Assembly (NCBI RefSeq): GCF_046614675.1
Contig: NZ_JBKKJT010000007.1
Location: forward strand, 103,598 to 167,597
Origin: Chryseobacterium cupriresistens
Lineage (GTDB): Bacteria; Bacteroidota; Bacteroidia; Flavobacteriales; Weeksellaceae
Length of the DNA stretch: 64,000 bases
Direction of reading: 5' to 3'
Both the position numbers and the translations under genes were made by a program. Shown here one piece after another: positions 35,826 to 43,787 of this stretch (within the stretch, counting starts at the first letter, position 1; every line of letters begins with the position of its first letter). The notes beneath the pieces are model-generated. The model saw nothing but the letters and a program-made list of their open reading frames with translations. It was not told the DNA's origin and did not search any database.

Positions 35826-35876
35826 AAGGGCAAAAATGCAGATAAGTATATTATGTACAATTTTGCCCTTTTATGT
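35826..35876. terminator. Terminator between lipocalin and DUF7832-like genes
   Basis: Stem AAGGGCAAAA (35826-35835) / TTTTGCCCTT (35861-35870), followed by TTATGTTTT. The loop of 25 bases is long. It may serve both convergent genes. Confidence 0.7.
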
Positions 35877-35877
35877 T

Positions 35878-36351
35878 TTAGCTGTTAATATATTCTTTCC
35901 ATTCTTCAAAACGGTGATCTATCACCTGTTTCATCAGATCATAATTTTCATAGGTATCCTCAATGTGATAGAAAGTTTCATATTCATAGTCATTTTCTTC
36001 TGCTTTAGCATCAAAAATATTCACGTAATCATCAGCGAATGAGCTGTATCTGTTTCCAAAATCGGTATCATCAGCATAATAATCCTTTGCAAAAAGATTT
36101 CCCAGTTCATTCAGGTCATATTCTGAGAATTTTCCGTCGCAGGAATCCATAATGAATTCAGCACCGGTTATTTCTCTTCGCTTTACTTTTTCTATTTCCT
36201 CTTCACCATCTTCCTTCAGTTCATCAGAGATCAGATCGTTATGGATACACCAGTTCAGGAACATTCCTGTATGGGTCGCCCCGTTTTTCTGAGGAAGGCC
36301 TTCCGGAAAATCACCGCCATAATGCCATGAAGCATCATCATATTTAGACAT
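35878..36351 (-). CDS. Small acidic cytosolic protein, DUF7832-like
   Basis: 157 residues from MSKYDDASWHYGGDFPEGLP; an ATG 11 codons upstream is less likely, as the SKYDDASWHYGG opening is the known beginning of this family. Highly acidic (many Asp/Glu in its second half), no signal or membrane segment. GATHTGMFLNWCI in the first 40 residues is conserved in the family. Members of this type are often adjacent to toxins or peptidases, but no function is known. It is divergent from cinA. Confidence 0.65.
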   Translation of the reverse strand: MSKYDDASWHYGGDFPEGLPQKNGATHTGMFLNWCIHNDLISDELKEDGEEEIEKVKRREITGAEFIMDSCDGKFSEYDLNELGNLFAKDYYADDTDFGNRYSSFADDYVNIFDAKAEENDYEYETFYHIEDTYENYDLMKQVIDHRFEEWKEYINS

Positions 36352-36465
36352 AATTTGTATTGTAGTTTTAGATAATTTCTTCAAAAATAGAAAAAATCAA
36401 TTTATATTGCCGCTGCCACAGAATTTTCCGTCATTTGCATAGAATTTTTTTCAACAAAAAAACAT

Positions 36466-37716
36466 ATGGAAAAAGCTGTTCTGATTACTATCGGTGATGA
36501 AATCCTTTCCGGAAATACGGTAGATACCAATTCTAATTTTATTGCGACTGAACTTAAAAATATAGGAATAAAAGTCATTCAGATTCTTACGATCTCAGAC
36601 GAAATTGAAACCATTAAAAATGCATTGAAAACCGCTTTTGAAACCGGCGATTTAGTCATTACAACAGGAGGCCTCGGGCCAACCCGTGATGATAAAACCA
36701 AAAAAGCACTGGCTGAATATTTCGATGATGAAATTGCTTTGGATGAGGTGACATTCAATCATTTGAAAGGCTATATGGAACGACGTGGAAGAGCAGATAT
36801 TCTCGAAAGAAACCGCGAACAGGCATTTGTCCCTACCAAATCCATCGTTTTTCAGAACCATTACGGAACGGCACCCTGTATGATGATGGAACAGGACGGA
36901 AAATTGTGCTACAGCCTTCCGGGGGTTCCTTATGAGGTGAAACCGCTTATTAAAGATCAGATTATTCCTTATTTACAGCAAAGATTCAGTCTGCATTATA
37001 TCCATACCCGGATTGTTTCTGTGGTCGGAATTCCTGAAAGTATCCTTGCGGACAAAATTGAAGACTGGGAACTGGCACTTCCGGAAAATATTGCACTGTC
37101 TTATCTTCCGGTGGGAACCCGTGTAAAGCTTCGTCTGACAGCTTCCGGTGATAACGAAGAGCAGTTGAAGCAAATAACAGAAGAAGAAATCCAGAAATTG
37201 CTTCCTTTGGTAGAAGGCCATGTCATTGCAGTATCTGAGGATAAAATTGAAAATATTCTGGCAGAAATGCTTACCGAAAGAAACATGACGATCTCCACAG
37301 CAGAGAGTTGTACAGGAGGTGAACTGGCAAAAATGATTACTTCAGTTTCCGGCAGCTCGAAATATTTCCTGGGTGGAGTGGTTGCCTATGCCACAGAGAA
37401 AAAGATTAAAATTTTAAATGTTTCTGAAAAGACCGTAGAACAGTTTACCGTGGTGAGCGAACAGGTGGCACAGGAAATGGCAAAAGGCTGTCAGGAATTG
37501 TTTGAAACTCATATTTCCCTTTCTACAACCGGTGTTGCGGGTCCGGGGAAAGGAGAAGACGGTAAGGATGTTGGAACAGTTTACTATACGATCAGAATCA
37601 ATGATCAGGAAGTAACCTCAAAATTATACATGCCGCATCTGGAAAGGGTAGATTTTATGAATTTTGTCTCCCAAAAAGTGATTCAGGATGTGGTAAGCCT
37701 GCTTGTAAACAGCTAG
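36466..37716 (+). CDS. cinA: CinA-like competence/damage protein with NMN amidase domain
   Basis: 416 residues. Seen: N-terminal MoCF-biosynthesis-like domain (ITIGDEILSGNTVDTNSNFI, VITTGGLGPTRDDKT) and C-terminal nicotinamide-nucleotide amidase domain (STAESCTGGELAKMITSVSG, SKYFLGGVVAYATE, TTGVAGPGKGEDGKDVGTVY). In bacteria it hydrolyses NMN and dephosphorylates related compounds; the name refers to competence in Firmicutes. Full length. Monocistronic. Confidence 0.95.
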   Translation: MEKAVLITIGDEILSGNTVDTNSNFIATELKNIGIKVIQILTISDEIETIKNALKTAFETGDLVITTGGLGPTRDDKTKKALAEYFDDEIALDEVTFNHLKGYMERRGRADILERNREQAFVPTKSIVFQNHYGTAPCMMMEQDGKLCYSLPGVPYEVKPLIKDQIIPYLQQRFSLHYIHTRIVSVVGIPESILADKIEDWELALPENIALSYLPVGTRVKLRLTASGDNEEQLKQITEEEIQKLLPLVEGHVIAVSEDKIENILAEMLTERNMTISTAESCTGGELAKMITSVSGSSKYFLGGVVAYATEKKIKILNVSEKTVEQFTVVSEQVAQEMAKGCQELFETHISLSTTGVAGPGKGEDGKDVGTVYYTIRINDQEVTSKLYMPHLERVDFMNFVSQKVIQDVVSLLVNS

Positions 37717-37803
37717 ATAGAGAATTATTTTTTAATTTTTTTTTAATTAATTTTTATACAGTTTTTCACGCTTTTTGACTGCCATTCAATAAATTTCAAA
37801 ATC

Positions 37804-40800
37804 GTGGAAAATTCCAAACAGATTTTTCAGACCAACAGCAAAAAACGCTGGAAAAGTGTGCAATGGGGAAGCCGTGTCTTTATTTTTATAGGAGTACTGC
37901 TTCTTCTTGCTTTAGGTCTGATGATGACTCTGGACAAAAGTCCTAAAATTCCTTTTAAAGAAGATTATAAAGCAGTAATTACAGCCAATAAACCTTACCT
38001 TCAGGAGAATAAAATTTCTAAAGAATATAAAGGTTTCAGAAGCTTTATTTCTGAAAAAACAATTCACACCAATCTCGACAAGATTGAGAAAGCAAGAGCA
38101 GAAAGATATAAAAATCAGAACAGAAACTGGGCTCAGTTTCCGGGAGGAATCCGTTCTGCATTTTATGTAGCCTGGGATCCTCAGTCTCTGATGTCTCTGA
38201 AAAGAAATATCAGACACGTGAATCTTGTTTTCCCCGAATGGTTTTTCCTTGATCCTAAAACCGGAGATCTGAAAACCAATGTAGATCCGGAAGGCTATAA
38301 AGTGATCAAAAGAACAGGTGTGGCTGCCATGCCGATGCTGAGTAATAACTTTGACAGAGAATTCCGCTCGGAAGGACTGATAAAAGTTCTTAACGATCCT
38401 CAGAAAAGAACTCATCTGATCCAAAAAATCACTCAGCAATGTAAAAAATACCACTTCAAAGGAATTAATATTGACTTTGAAGATATGAACCTGAATTCTG
38501 ATGAAAACCTGATTGCTTTTATGAAAGAGCTTTCAGAGACTTTCAAAAAAAATCAGTTACTGGTTACCATGGATATTATGACGGATAATGATGATTACAA
38601 TATTCCAGGACTGAATCCTTATGTAGATTATTTTGTGCTGATGGCTTATGATGAATACTCTGCAGGAAGCGATGCCGGTCCGGTGTCTTCTCAGAAATGG
38701 ATCGAACAGCAGACAGGAAAAATTGTAAAACAAACTTCCCCGCAAAAAATAATTCTAGGCCTTGGAGCTTATGGCTATGACTGGAGCTCTAATCCGGATG
38801 ACAATACTTCTGTTACTTATATGCAGGCAATTACGAAAGCCAGTGCCAGTAAAGCGGTTATAGATTTTAATGACAATACGTTTAATTTAAATTATTCTTA
38901 TACGGATTCCAAAAATCTTACCCACACTGTATTTTTCAATGATGCGGCTTCTATCTTCAATACAATGCGTTTCTCTTCAGAATATCCTTTGGCAGGAACT
39001 GCACTCTGGAGACTGGGAAGTGAAGACAGCAGAGTATGGAACTTCTATGATAAAGATCTTACGTTTGCAGGGCTATCCAAACTGAACTTAAAAACATTGG
39101 AAAATGTAAAAGGGCAGACCATGGTGGATTACATTGGAGACGGGGAAGTGCTGGATGTCCTGAATACGCCTCATGACGGAAAAATTGCATTGGAAGTTGA
39201 TCCGAAAGAGAAAATTATCACAGACGAAAACTATGTTACCTATCCAAGTTCTTATGAAGTGAAGAAATATGGCAGTGCTCCTCAGAAAGAACTCGTGCTT
39301 ACCTTTGATGATGGTCCGGATGAAATCTATACACCGCAGGTTTTGGATGTATTGTCAAGATATCATGTTCCGGCCGCTTTCTTTTTGGTAGGCTTAAATG
39401 CAGAAAAGAATCTTCCGCTTGTTAAAAGAATTTATAGAGAAGGACATGAAATAGGAAATCACACTTTTACCCATGAAAATGTCGCAAAAGTAAGTCCGGA
39501 AAGAGCTTTGCTTGAAATGAAACTTACCCGTTTGCTCATAGAGTGTGTGACGGGACACAGTACAATCCTGTTCAGAGCACCATACAACGCAGACTCTGAA
39601 CCTACCACTTCGGAAGAGATTATTCCGGTAGCTTTGGCCAGACAGCAGAATTATCTTGATATTGGAGAAAATATAGATCCTGAAGACTGGCAGCCGGGAA
39701 TAAAAGCAGATGAAATTGTAAAACGTGTAATGGCCGGAATCAAACAGGAGAGAGGGAATATCATTCTTCTTCACGATGCAGGCGGAGATACCAGAGAAGA
39801 AACGGTAAAAGCTTTAAAGATTCTGATTCCGACCCTTCAGAAACAGGGTTATCATTTTACGAACCTGACCAATATCTTACACAAAAGCAGAAATGAGCTG
39901 ATGCCTGAAGTGCCTAAAACGAAATCATATTACATCATGCAGCTGAATCTTGTTTTGGCTACCGTTATCTATGGAGTAAGTCATTTTCTCGTGGCATTAT
40001 TTACTATTTTCATTGTATTAGGATTGATCAGATTATTGTTGATGGCGTACTGGGCTTTTAAAGAAAGAAATAAAGAGAAAAAACTGGGTGAGTTTCCGGT
40101 TCTGAAATCCTATCCGAAGGTTTCCATTATTGTTCCTGCTTATAATGAAGAAGTGAATATTGTGTCTTCCCTGCAGAACTTATTGAAACAGACTTATCCT
40201 AACTTTGACATCATTATGGTAGATGACGGCAGTAAAGATTCTACCTATGAAAAAGCAAAAGCTGCATTTCCTGATCATCCGAAGCTGAAAATTTTCACCA
40301 AAAGAAACGGGGGAAAAGCAACTGCTTTAAATTTCGGAATATCACAGACCGATGCCGAATATGTAGTATGTATTGATGCCGATACCAAACTGCAGCAGGA
40401 TGCAGTGAAATATCTGATTGCAAGATTTTTAAATTCTGATCCGGAAGAAAAGATTGCAGCAGTAGCAGGAAATGTAAAAGTCGGAAACAGAGTCAACTGG
40501 CTTACCAAATGGCAGGCTATAGAATATACAACGAGTCAGAATTTTGACAGACTGGCGTATGCTCACATTAATGCCATTACTGTAATTCCGGGTGCTATCG
40601 GGGCATTTAAAAGAGCAGTGGTTATTGAAACGGGAGGCTATTCATCCGATACCCTGGCAGAAGATTGTGATATTACCGTAAAAATTTTAAAAGCCGGATA
40701 TACGGTGGCTAACGAGAACAGAGCAATTGCCGTCACAGAAGCTCCGGAAACCGCCAATCAGTTTTTAAAACAACGTTTCCGATGGACCTACGGAATCATG

Positions 40801-41202
40801 CAGATGTTCTGGAAACAAAGACAGACTTTCCTTAACCCCAGATATAAAGGATTGGGACTTTGGGCGATGCCGAATATTTTATTATTCCAATATATCATCC
40901 CATTTTTCTCGCCGATGGCAGATGTGATTATGTTCTTTGGAATTCTGTCCGGAAACGGAGACAAAATATTCACCTATTATCTGATCTTCCTTTTGGTAGA
41001 TGCTTCCCTGGCTTTAGTGGCATTCATCATGCAGCGGGAAAAATTAACCAATCTGCTGTATATCATTCCACAGAGATTCGGGTATAGATGGCTGATGTAT
41101 ATTGTATTATTTAAAAGTTTAAGAAAAGCACTGAAAGGCGAAATGCAGTCCTGGGGAGTTCTGAAAAGAACCGGAAATGTAAAAGAGATAGCAACTTCAT
41201 GA
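37804..41202 (+). CDS. Trimodular GH18-like / NodB deacetylase / GT2 membrane protein
   Basis: 1132 residues, starting with GTG. Seen in order: an N-terminal anchor helix (about 22-42); a GH18-like domain (about 115-440) with GINIDFEDM, Glu226 as catalytic acid, in the YaaH/SleL style; a NodB deacetylase domain (about 490-700) with LTFDDGPDE (Asp502, Asp503), metal ligands His553 and His557 in GNHTFTHEN, and a late LLHDAGG; a helix (about 720-745); a family 2 synthase domain (VSIIVPAYNEEVNIVSS, VDDGSKDS, DADTKL, QRFRW at 990-994), and C-terminal membrane helices. Together this suggests one polypeptide makes, deacetylates and trims a GlcNAc polymer such as PNAG or a chitin-like glycan. Such fusions are known in Bacteroidota and Firmicutes; the product is not proven. 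Confidence 0.9.
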   Translation: MENSKQIFQTNSKKRWKSVQWGSRVFIFIGVLLLLALGLMMTLDKSPKIPFKEDYKAVITANKPYLQENKISKEYKGFRSFISEKTIHTNLDKIEKARAERYKNQNRNWAQFPGGIRSAFYVAWDPQSLMSLKRNIRHVNLVFPEWFFLDPKTGDLKTNVDPEGYKVIKRTGVAAMPMLSNNFDREFRSEGLIKVLNDPQKRTHLIQKITQQCKKYHFKGINIDFEDMNLNSDENLIAFMKELSETFKKNQLLVTMDIMTDNDDYNIPGLNPYVDYFVLMAYDEYSAGSDAGPVSSQKWIEQQTGKIVKQTSPQKIILGLGAYGYDWSSNPDDNTSVTYMQAITKASASKAVIDFNDNTFNLNYSYTDSKNLTHTVFFNDAASIFNTMRFSSEYPLAGTALWRLGSEDSRVWNFYDKDLTFAGLSKLNLKTLENVKGQTMVDYIGDGEVLDVLNTPHDGKIALEVDPKEKIITDENYVTYPSSYEVKKYGSAPQKELVLTFDDGPDEIYTPQVLDVLSRYHVPAAFFLVGLNAEKNLPLVKRIYREGHEIGNHTFTHENVAKVSPERALLEMKLTRLLIECVTGHSTILFRAPYNADSEPTTSEEIIPVALARQQNYLDIGENIDPEDWQPGIKADEIVKRVMAGIKQERGNIILLHDAGGDTREETVKALKILIPTLQKQGYHFTNLTNILHKSRNELMPEVPKTKSYYIMQLNLVLATVIYGVSHFLVALFTIFIVLGLIRLLLMAYWAFKERNKEKKLGEFPVLKSYPKVSIIVPAYNEEVNIVSSLQNLLKQTYPNFDIIMVDDGSKDSTYEKAKAAFPDHPKLKIFTKRNGGKATALNFGISQTDAEYVVCIDADTKLQQDAVKYLIARFLNSDPEEKIAAVAGNVKVGNRVNWLTKWQAIEYTTSQNFDRLAYAHINAITVIPGAIGAFKRAVVIETGGYSSDTLAEDCDITVKILKAGYTVANENRAIAVTEAPETANQFLKQRFRWTYGIMQMFWKQRQTFLNPRYKGLGLWAMPNILLFQYIIPFFSPMADVIMFFGILSGNGDKIFTYYLIFLLVDASLALVAFIMQREKLTNLLYIIPQRFGYRWLMYIVLFKSLRKALKGEMQSWGVLKRTGNVKEIATS

Positions 41203-41215
41203 TATAATAAAGGCA

Positions 41216-41281
41216 GGAAGGAAGAATGAGGCTGGAAGTTCCGGATTTTCATCACAGCTTCCTGCTCCCAACTTCCCACTT
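41216..41281. repeat. Short inverted purine/pyrimidine word repeat
   Basis: GGCTGGAAGTTCCGG then CAGCTTCCTGCTCCCAACTTCC, a degenerate inverted pair of GGAAG-type words. Similar GCTGGAAG repeats are common in related genomes. No gene is seen in 41203-41372. Confidence 0.4.
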
Positions 41282-41304
41282 AAGAAGCTTTCATGTTATT
41301 TATT

Positions 41305-41312
41305 TAAATTTG
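41305..41312 (+). promoter_or_regulatory. -7 box before the first M13 gene
   Basis: TAAATTTG, 60 bases before the ATG; no clear -33 element. Confidence 0.4.
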
Positions 41313-41372
41313 TTTTTATAAAAAGTAACAAATTCAAAATAAATCATACATATTCTATAAATTGTTATCATA

Positions 41373-43430
41373 ATGAAAAAAATAACGCTTTCTTTGTTTT
41401 TAATAGCAGGGATCTGTACTCAGACGACTATGAGCGCACAAGCAAAAGCTGCTAAAGTAGCAGTGAATAACACAGATAAAGGCTTAGACCTTAGCCTGAT
41501 GGACACTTCTGTACGTCCTCAGGATGACTTTTACAACTATGTGAGTGGAACATGGATGAAAACAGCCAAAATTCCATCTGACAAACCAACATGGGGAAGC
41601 TTCAACAAACTGGCGGAGGATACGGATAACAATTCCATGACCATCCTGAACTCTCTTCTGAAAGATAAATTTGCTGACGGAAGTGAAGGGAAAAAGATCC
41701 AGGATCTGTATGCTACATACATGAACATGGAGAAAAGAAATGCAGATGGAATCAAACCGATCCAGGAAAATCTGAATAAGATTGATGCTATTAAAAATAT
41801 GGCTGATCTTCAGAACTACCTTACTTCTGTAACGAAAGAAGGTGAGAACATTCTTTACGGATGGGGAGTGGATGCAGATCTTAAAGATTCTAAAATGAAT
41901 GCTGTTTATTTAGGAAATGCCACTTTAGGTTTAGGAAGAGACTACTATCAGAAAGTAAATGAAAAAAATACAGAAGCTATTGCTGAATATCAGAAATATG
42001 TAGCTTCAATGCTAAAAGAATTAGGATATAAAAATGCTGATGAGGCTGCAAAAGGTATTGTAAATTTTGAAAAAAGTGTCGCAAATACCTATCTGACAAA
42101 TGAACAGAGCCGTGACAACACGCTTCAGTACAATCCTAAAACAATGGCTGAACTTTCAACGTTGGTGAAAGGAGTAGACATCCCTGGTTACCTTAAAAAA
42201 GTAGGTGTAAATACGGATAAGGTCATTATCAGTGAATTAGGATTCTATAAGAATTTTGATAAATTGATCAATGCTCAGGACCTTCCTGTGATCAAAGATT
42301 ATCTTAAATTCCATATGATCCACGGAAGTGCTTCTTACTTAAGTGAAAACTTAGGAAATATGAAGTTTGCTTTCTATGGCAAATACCTTAGAGGCCAGCA
42401 GGAACAGAGAGCTCTTAACAAGAGAGGATTTGAATTGATCAACGGTACTTTGGGAGAAGCTTTCGGAAAACTATATGTTGAGAAATATTTCCCTGCTGAA
42501 GCAAAAGCTCAGATGGTAGAACTGATTGACTATTTAAAGAAAAGTTTCGCAGTTCATATCAATAACTTAGCATGGATGTCTTCTACCACTAAGGAAAAAG
42601 CAATGCAGAAGCTGAACAAGTTTACTGTAAAAGTTGCTTATCCGGATAAATGGAAAGACTATTCAAAATTAAATATCGTTTCTGAAGCTAAGGGAGGAAA
42701 CCTATATCAGAACCTTCAGAACATTACCGAATGGCAATACAATAAAGATTTAGCTAAAATAGGCAAGCCGGTGGATAAAACAGAATGGGGAATGACTCCA
42801 CAGACTGTAAATGCATATTATAACCCGGTAAATAACGAGATTGTATTCCCAGCTGCCATCCTTCAGCCGCCATTCTTTAACCCTAAAGCTGATGCTGCTG
42901 TAAACTTCGGAGGTATCGGTGCAGTTATCGGTCACGAAATGAGCCACGGATTTGATGATTCAGGTGCACAGTTCGATGCCGATGGTAACCTGGTAGACTG
43001 GTGGACTCCGGAAGATAAAGCGAACTTCGAAAAAGCAACAAAAGCCCTTGCTTCTCAGTATGATAAATATGAGCCTGTAAAAGGAACTTTTGTAAACGGT
43101 ACTTTCACAAACGGTGAAAATATCGCTGACTTAGGAGGTGTAAACATCGCTTATGACGCTCTTCAGATGTATTTAAAAGACAAAGGAAACCCAGGGAAAA
43201 TCAGCGGATTTACTCAGGATCAGAGATTCTTCCTAAGCTGGGCAACCGTTTGGAGAACATTATCAAGTGAGAAATATATGGTGAATCAGGTGAAAACTGA
43301 TCCGCATTCTCCTGGATATTTCAGAAGCTTCGGTCCGCTAATCAACGTTGACGCTTTCTATAAAGCATTTGATGTGAAAAAAGGAGACAAATTATACAAA
43401 GCTCCGGAAGACAGAATCAAAATCTGGTAA
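41373..43430 (+). CDS. M13-family zinc metallopeptidase
   Basis: 685 residues. Seen: a signal peptide (SLFLIAGICTQTTMSAQ), a long helical N-terminal half, the zinc motif HEMSH (His521, Glu522, His525) in GHEMSHGFDDSG and the third ligand in ENIADLGG. This is the neprilysin/PepO family, which cuts peptides. It is secreted to the periplasm. The next gene (43788) is a close paralogue, with near-identical blocks such as YLKDKGNPGKISGFTQDQRF. It ends in CEDRIKIW-type YKAPEDRIKIW, shared with the paralogue. Confidence 0.96.
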   Translation: MKKITLSLFLIAGICTQTTMSAQAKAAKVAVNNTDKGLDLSLMDTSVRPQDDFYNYVSGTWMKTAKIPSDKPTWGSFNKLAEDTDNNSMTILNSLLKDKFADGSEGKKIQDLYATYMNMEKRNADGIKPIQENLNKIDAIKNMADLQNYLTSVTKEGENILYGWGVDADLKDSKMNAVYLGNATLGLGRDYYQKVNEKNTEAIAEYQKYVASMLKELGYKNADEAAKGIVNFEKSVANTYLTNEQSRDNTLQYNPKTMAELSTLVKGVDIPGYLKKVGVNTDKVIISELGFYKNFDKLINAQDLPVIKDYLKFHMIHGSASYLSENLGNMKFAFYGKYLRGQQEQRALNKRGFELINGTLGEAFGKLYVEKYFPAEAKAQMVELIDYLKKSFAVHINNLAWMSSTTKEKAMQKLNKFTVKVAYPDKWKDYSKLNIVSEAKGGNLYQNLQNITEWQYNKDLAKIGKPVDKTEWGMTPQTVNAYYNPVNNEIVFPAAILQPPFFNPKADAAVNFGGIGAVIGHEMSHGFDDSGAQFDADGNLVDWWTPEDKANFEKATKALASQYDKYEPVKGTFVNGTFTNGENIADLGGVNIAYDALQMYLKDKGNPGKISGFTQDQRFFLSWATVWRTLSSEKYMVNQVKTDPHSPGYFRSFGPLINVDAFYKAFDVKKGDKLYKAPEDRIKIW

Positions 43431-43438
43431 AAATAACA

Positions 43439-43468
43439 ACCGCTCAGCAATGGGCGGTTTTGTTTTTT
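43439..43468 (+). terminator. Terminator of the first M13 gene
   Basis: Stem ACCGCTC / GGGCGGT (one G-T pair), loop AGCAAT, then TTTTGTTTTTTT. Nearly the same hairpin follows lipA. Confidence 0.82.
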
Positions 43469-43469
43469 T

Positions 43470-43524
43470 AGGTAGCAGGTGATAGATGGTAGGTAGCAGG
43501 TAGCAGATGGTAGGTAGCAGGTTT
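43470..43524. repeat. GGTAGCAG short-word repeat tract, second copy
   Basis: AGGTAGCAGGTGATAG, then GGTAGGTAGCAGGTAGCAG and GGTAGGTAGCAGG. More regular than the tract after lipA. Not a CRISPR array: units are 8 to 12 bases with no spacers. Confidence 0.65.
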
Positions 43525-43577
43525 TAGGGATTAGGGAAAATAGGTGATAAATAATAAGTAATAAGTAATCGAAGGGA

Positions 43578-43658
43578 CAATCGTTACAATAACGGCTCCC
43601 ATCATTCCCCTCCCACGGAGGGGTGGCAAAAATTCAAAGAATTTTTGACGGGGTGGTT
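43578..43658. repeat. 80-base dispersed repeat, copy C
   Basis: CAATCGTTACAATAACGG, GGAGGGGTGGCAAAAATTC, AAAGAATTTTTGACGGGG. Same order and orientation as copy A. Confidence 0.75.
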
Positions 43659-43747
43659 CTATACCTAATAACATTAAACATTAAACATTGAATTTTTCGC
43701 TTTTCACCATATATTAATTATCATTCACTACATATCATTAAAGTTTG

Positions 43748-43755
43748 TATATTTG
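43748..43755 (+). promoter_or_regulatory. -7 box of the second M13 gene
   Basis: TATATTTG, 40 bases ahead of the ATG. Confidence 0.5.
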
Positions 43756-43787
43756 ATAAGTTTGTGTAAAATCAAAAATTATCTTTA

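Noticed and set aside
43470..43524. GGTAGCAG tract as a CRISPR array
   Set aside because: Units are short and irregular, without spacers of even length, and no cas gene is near.
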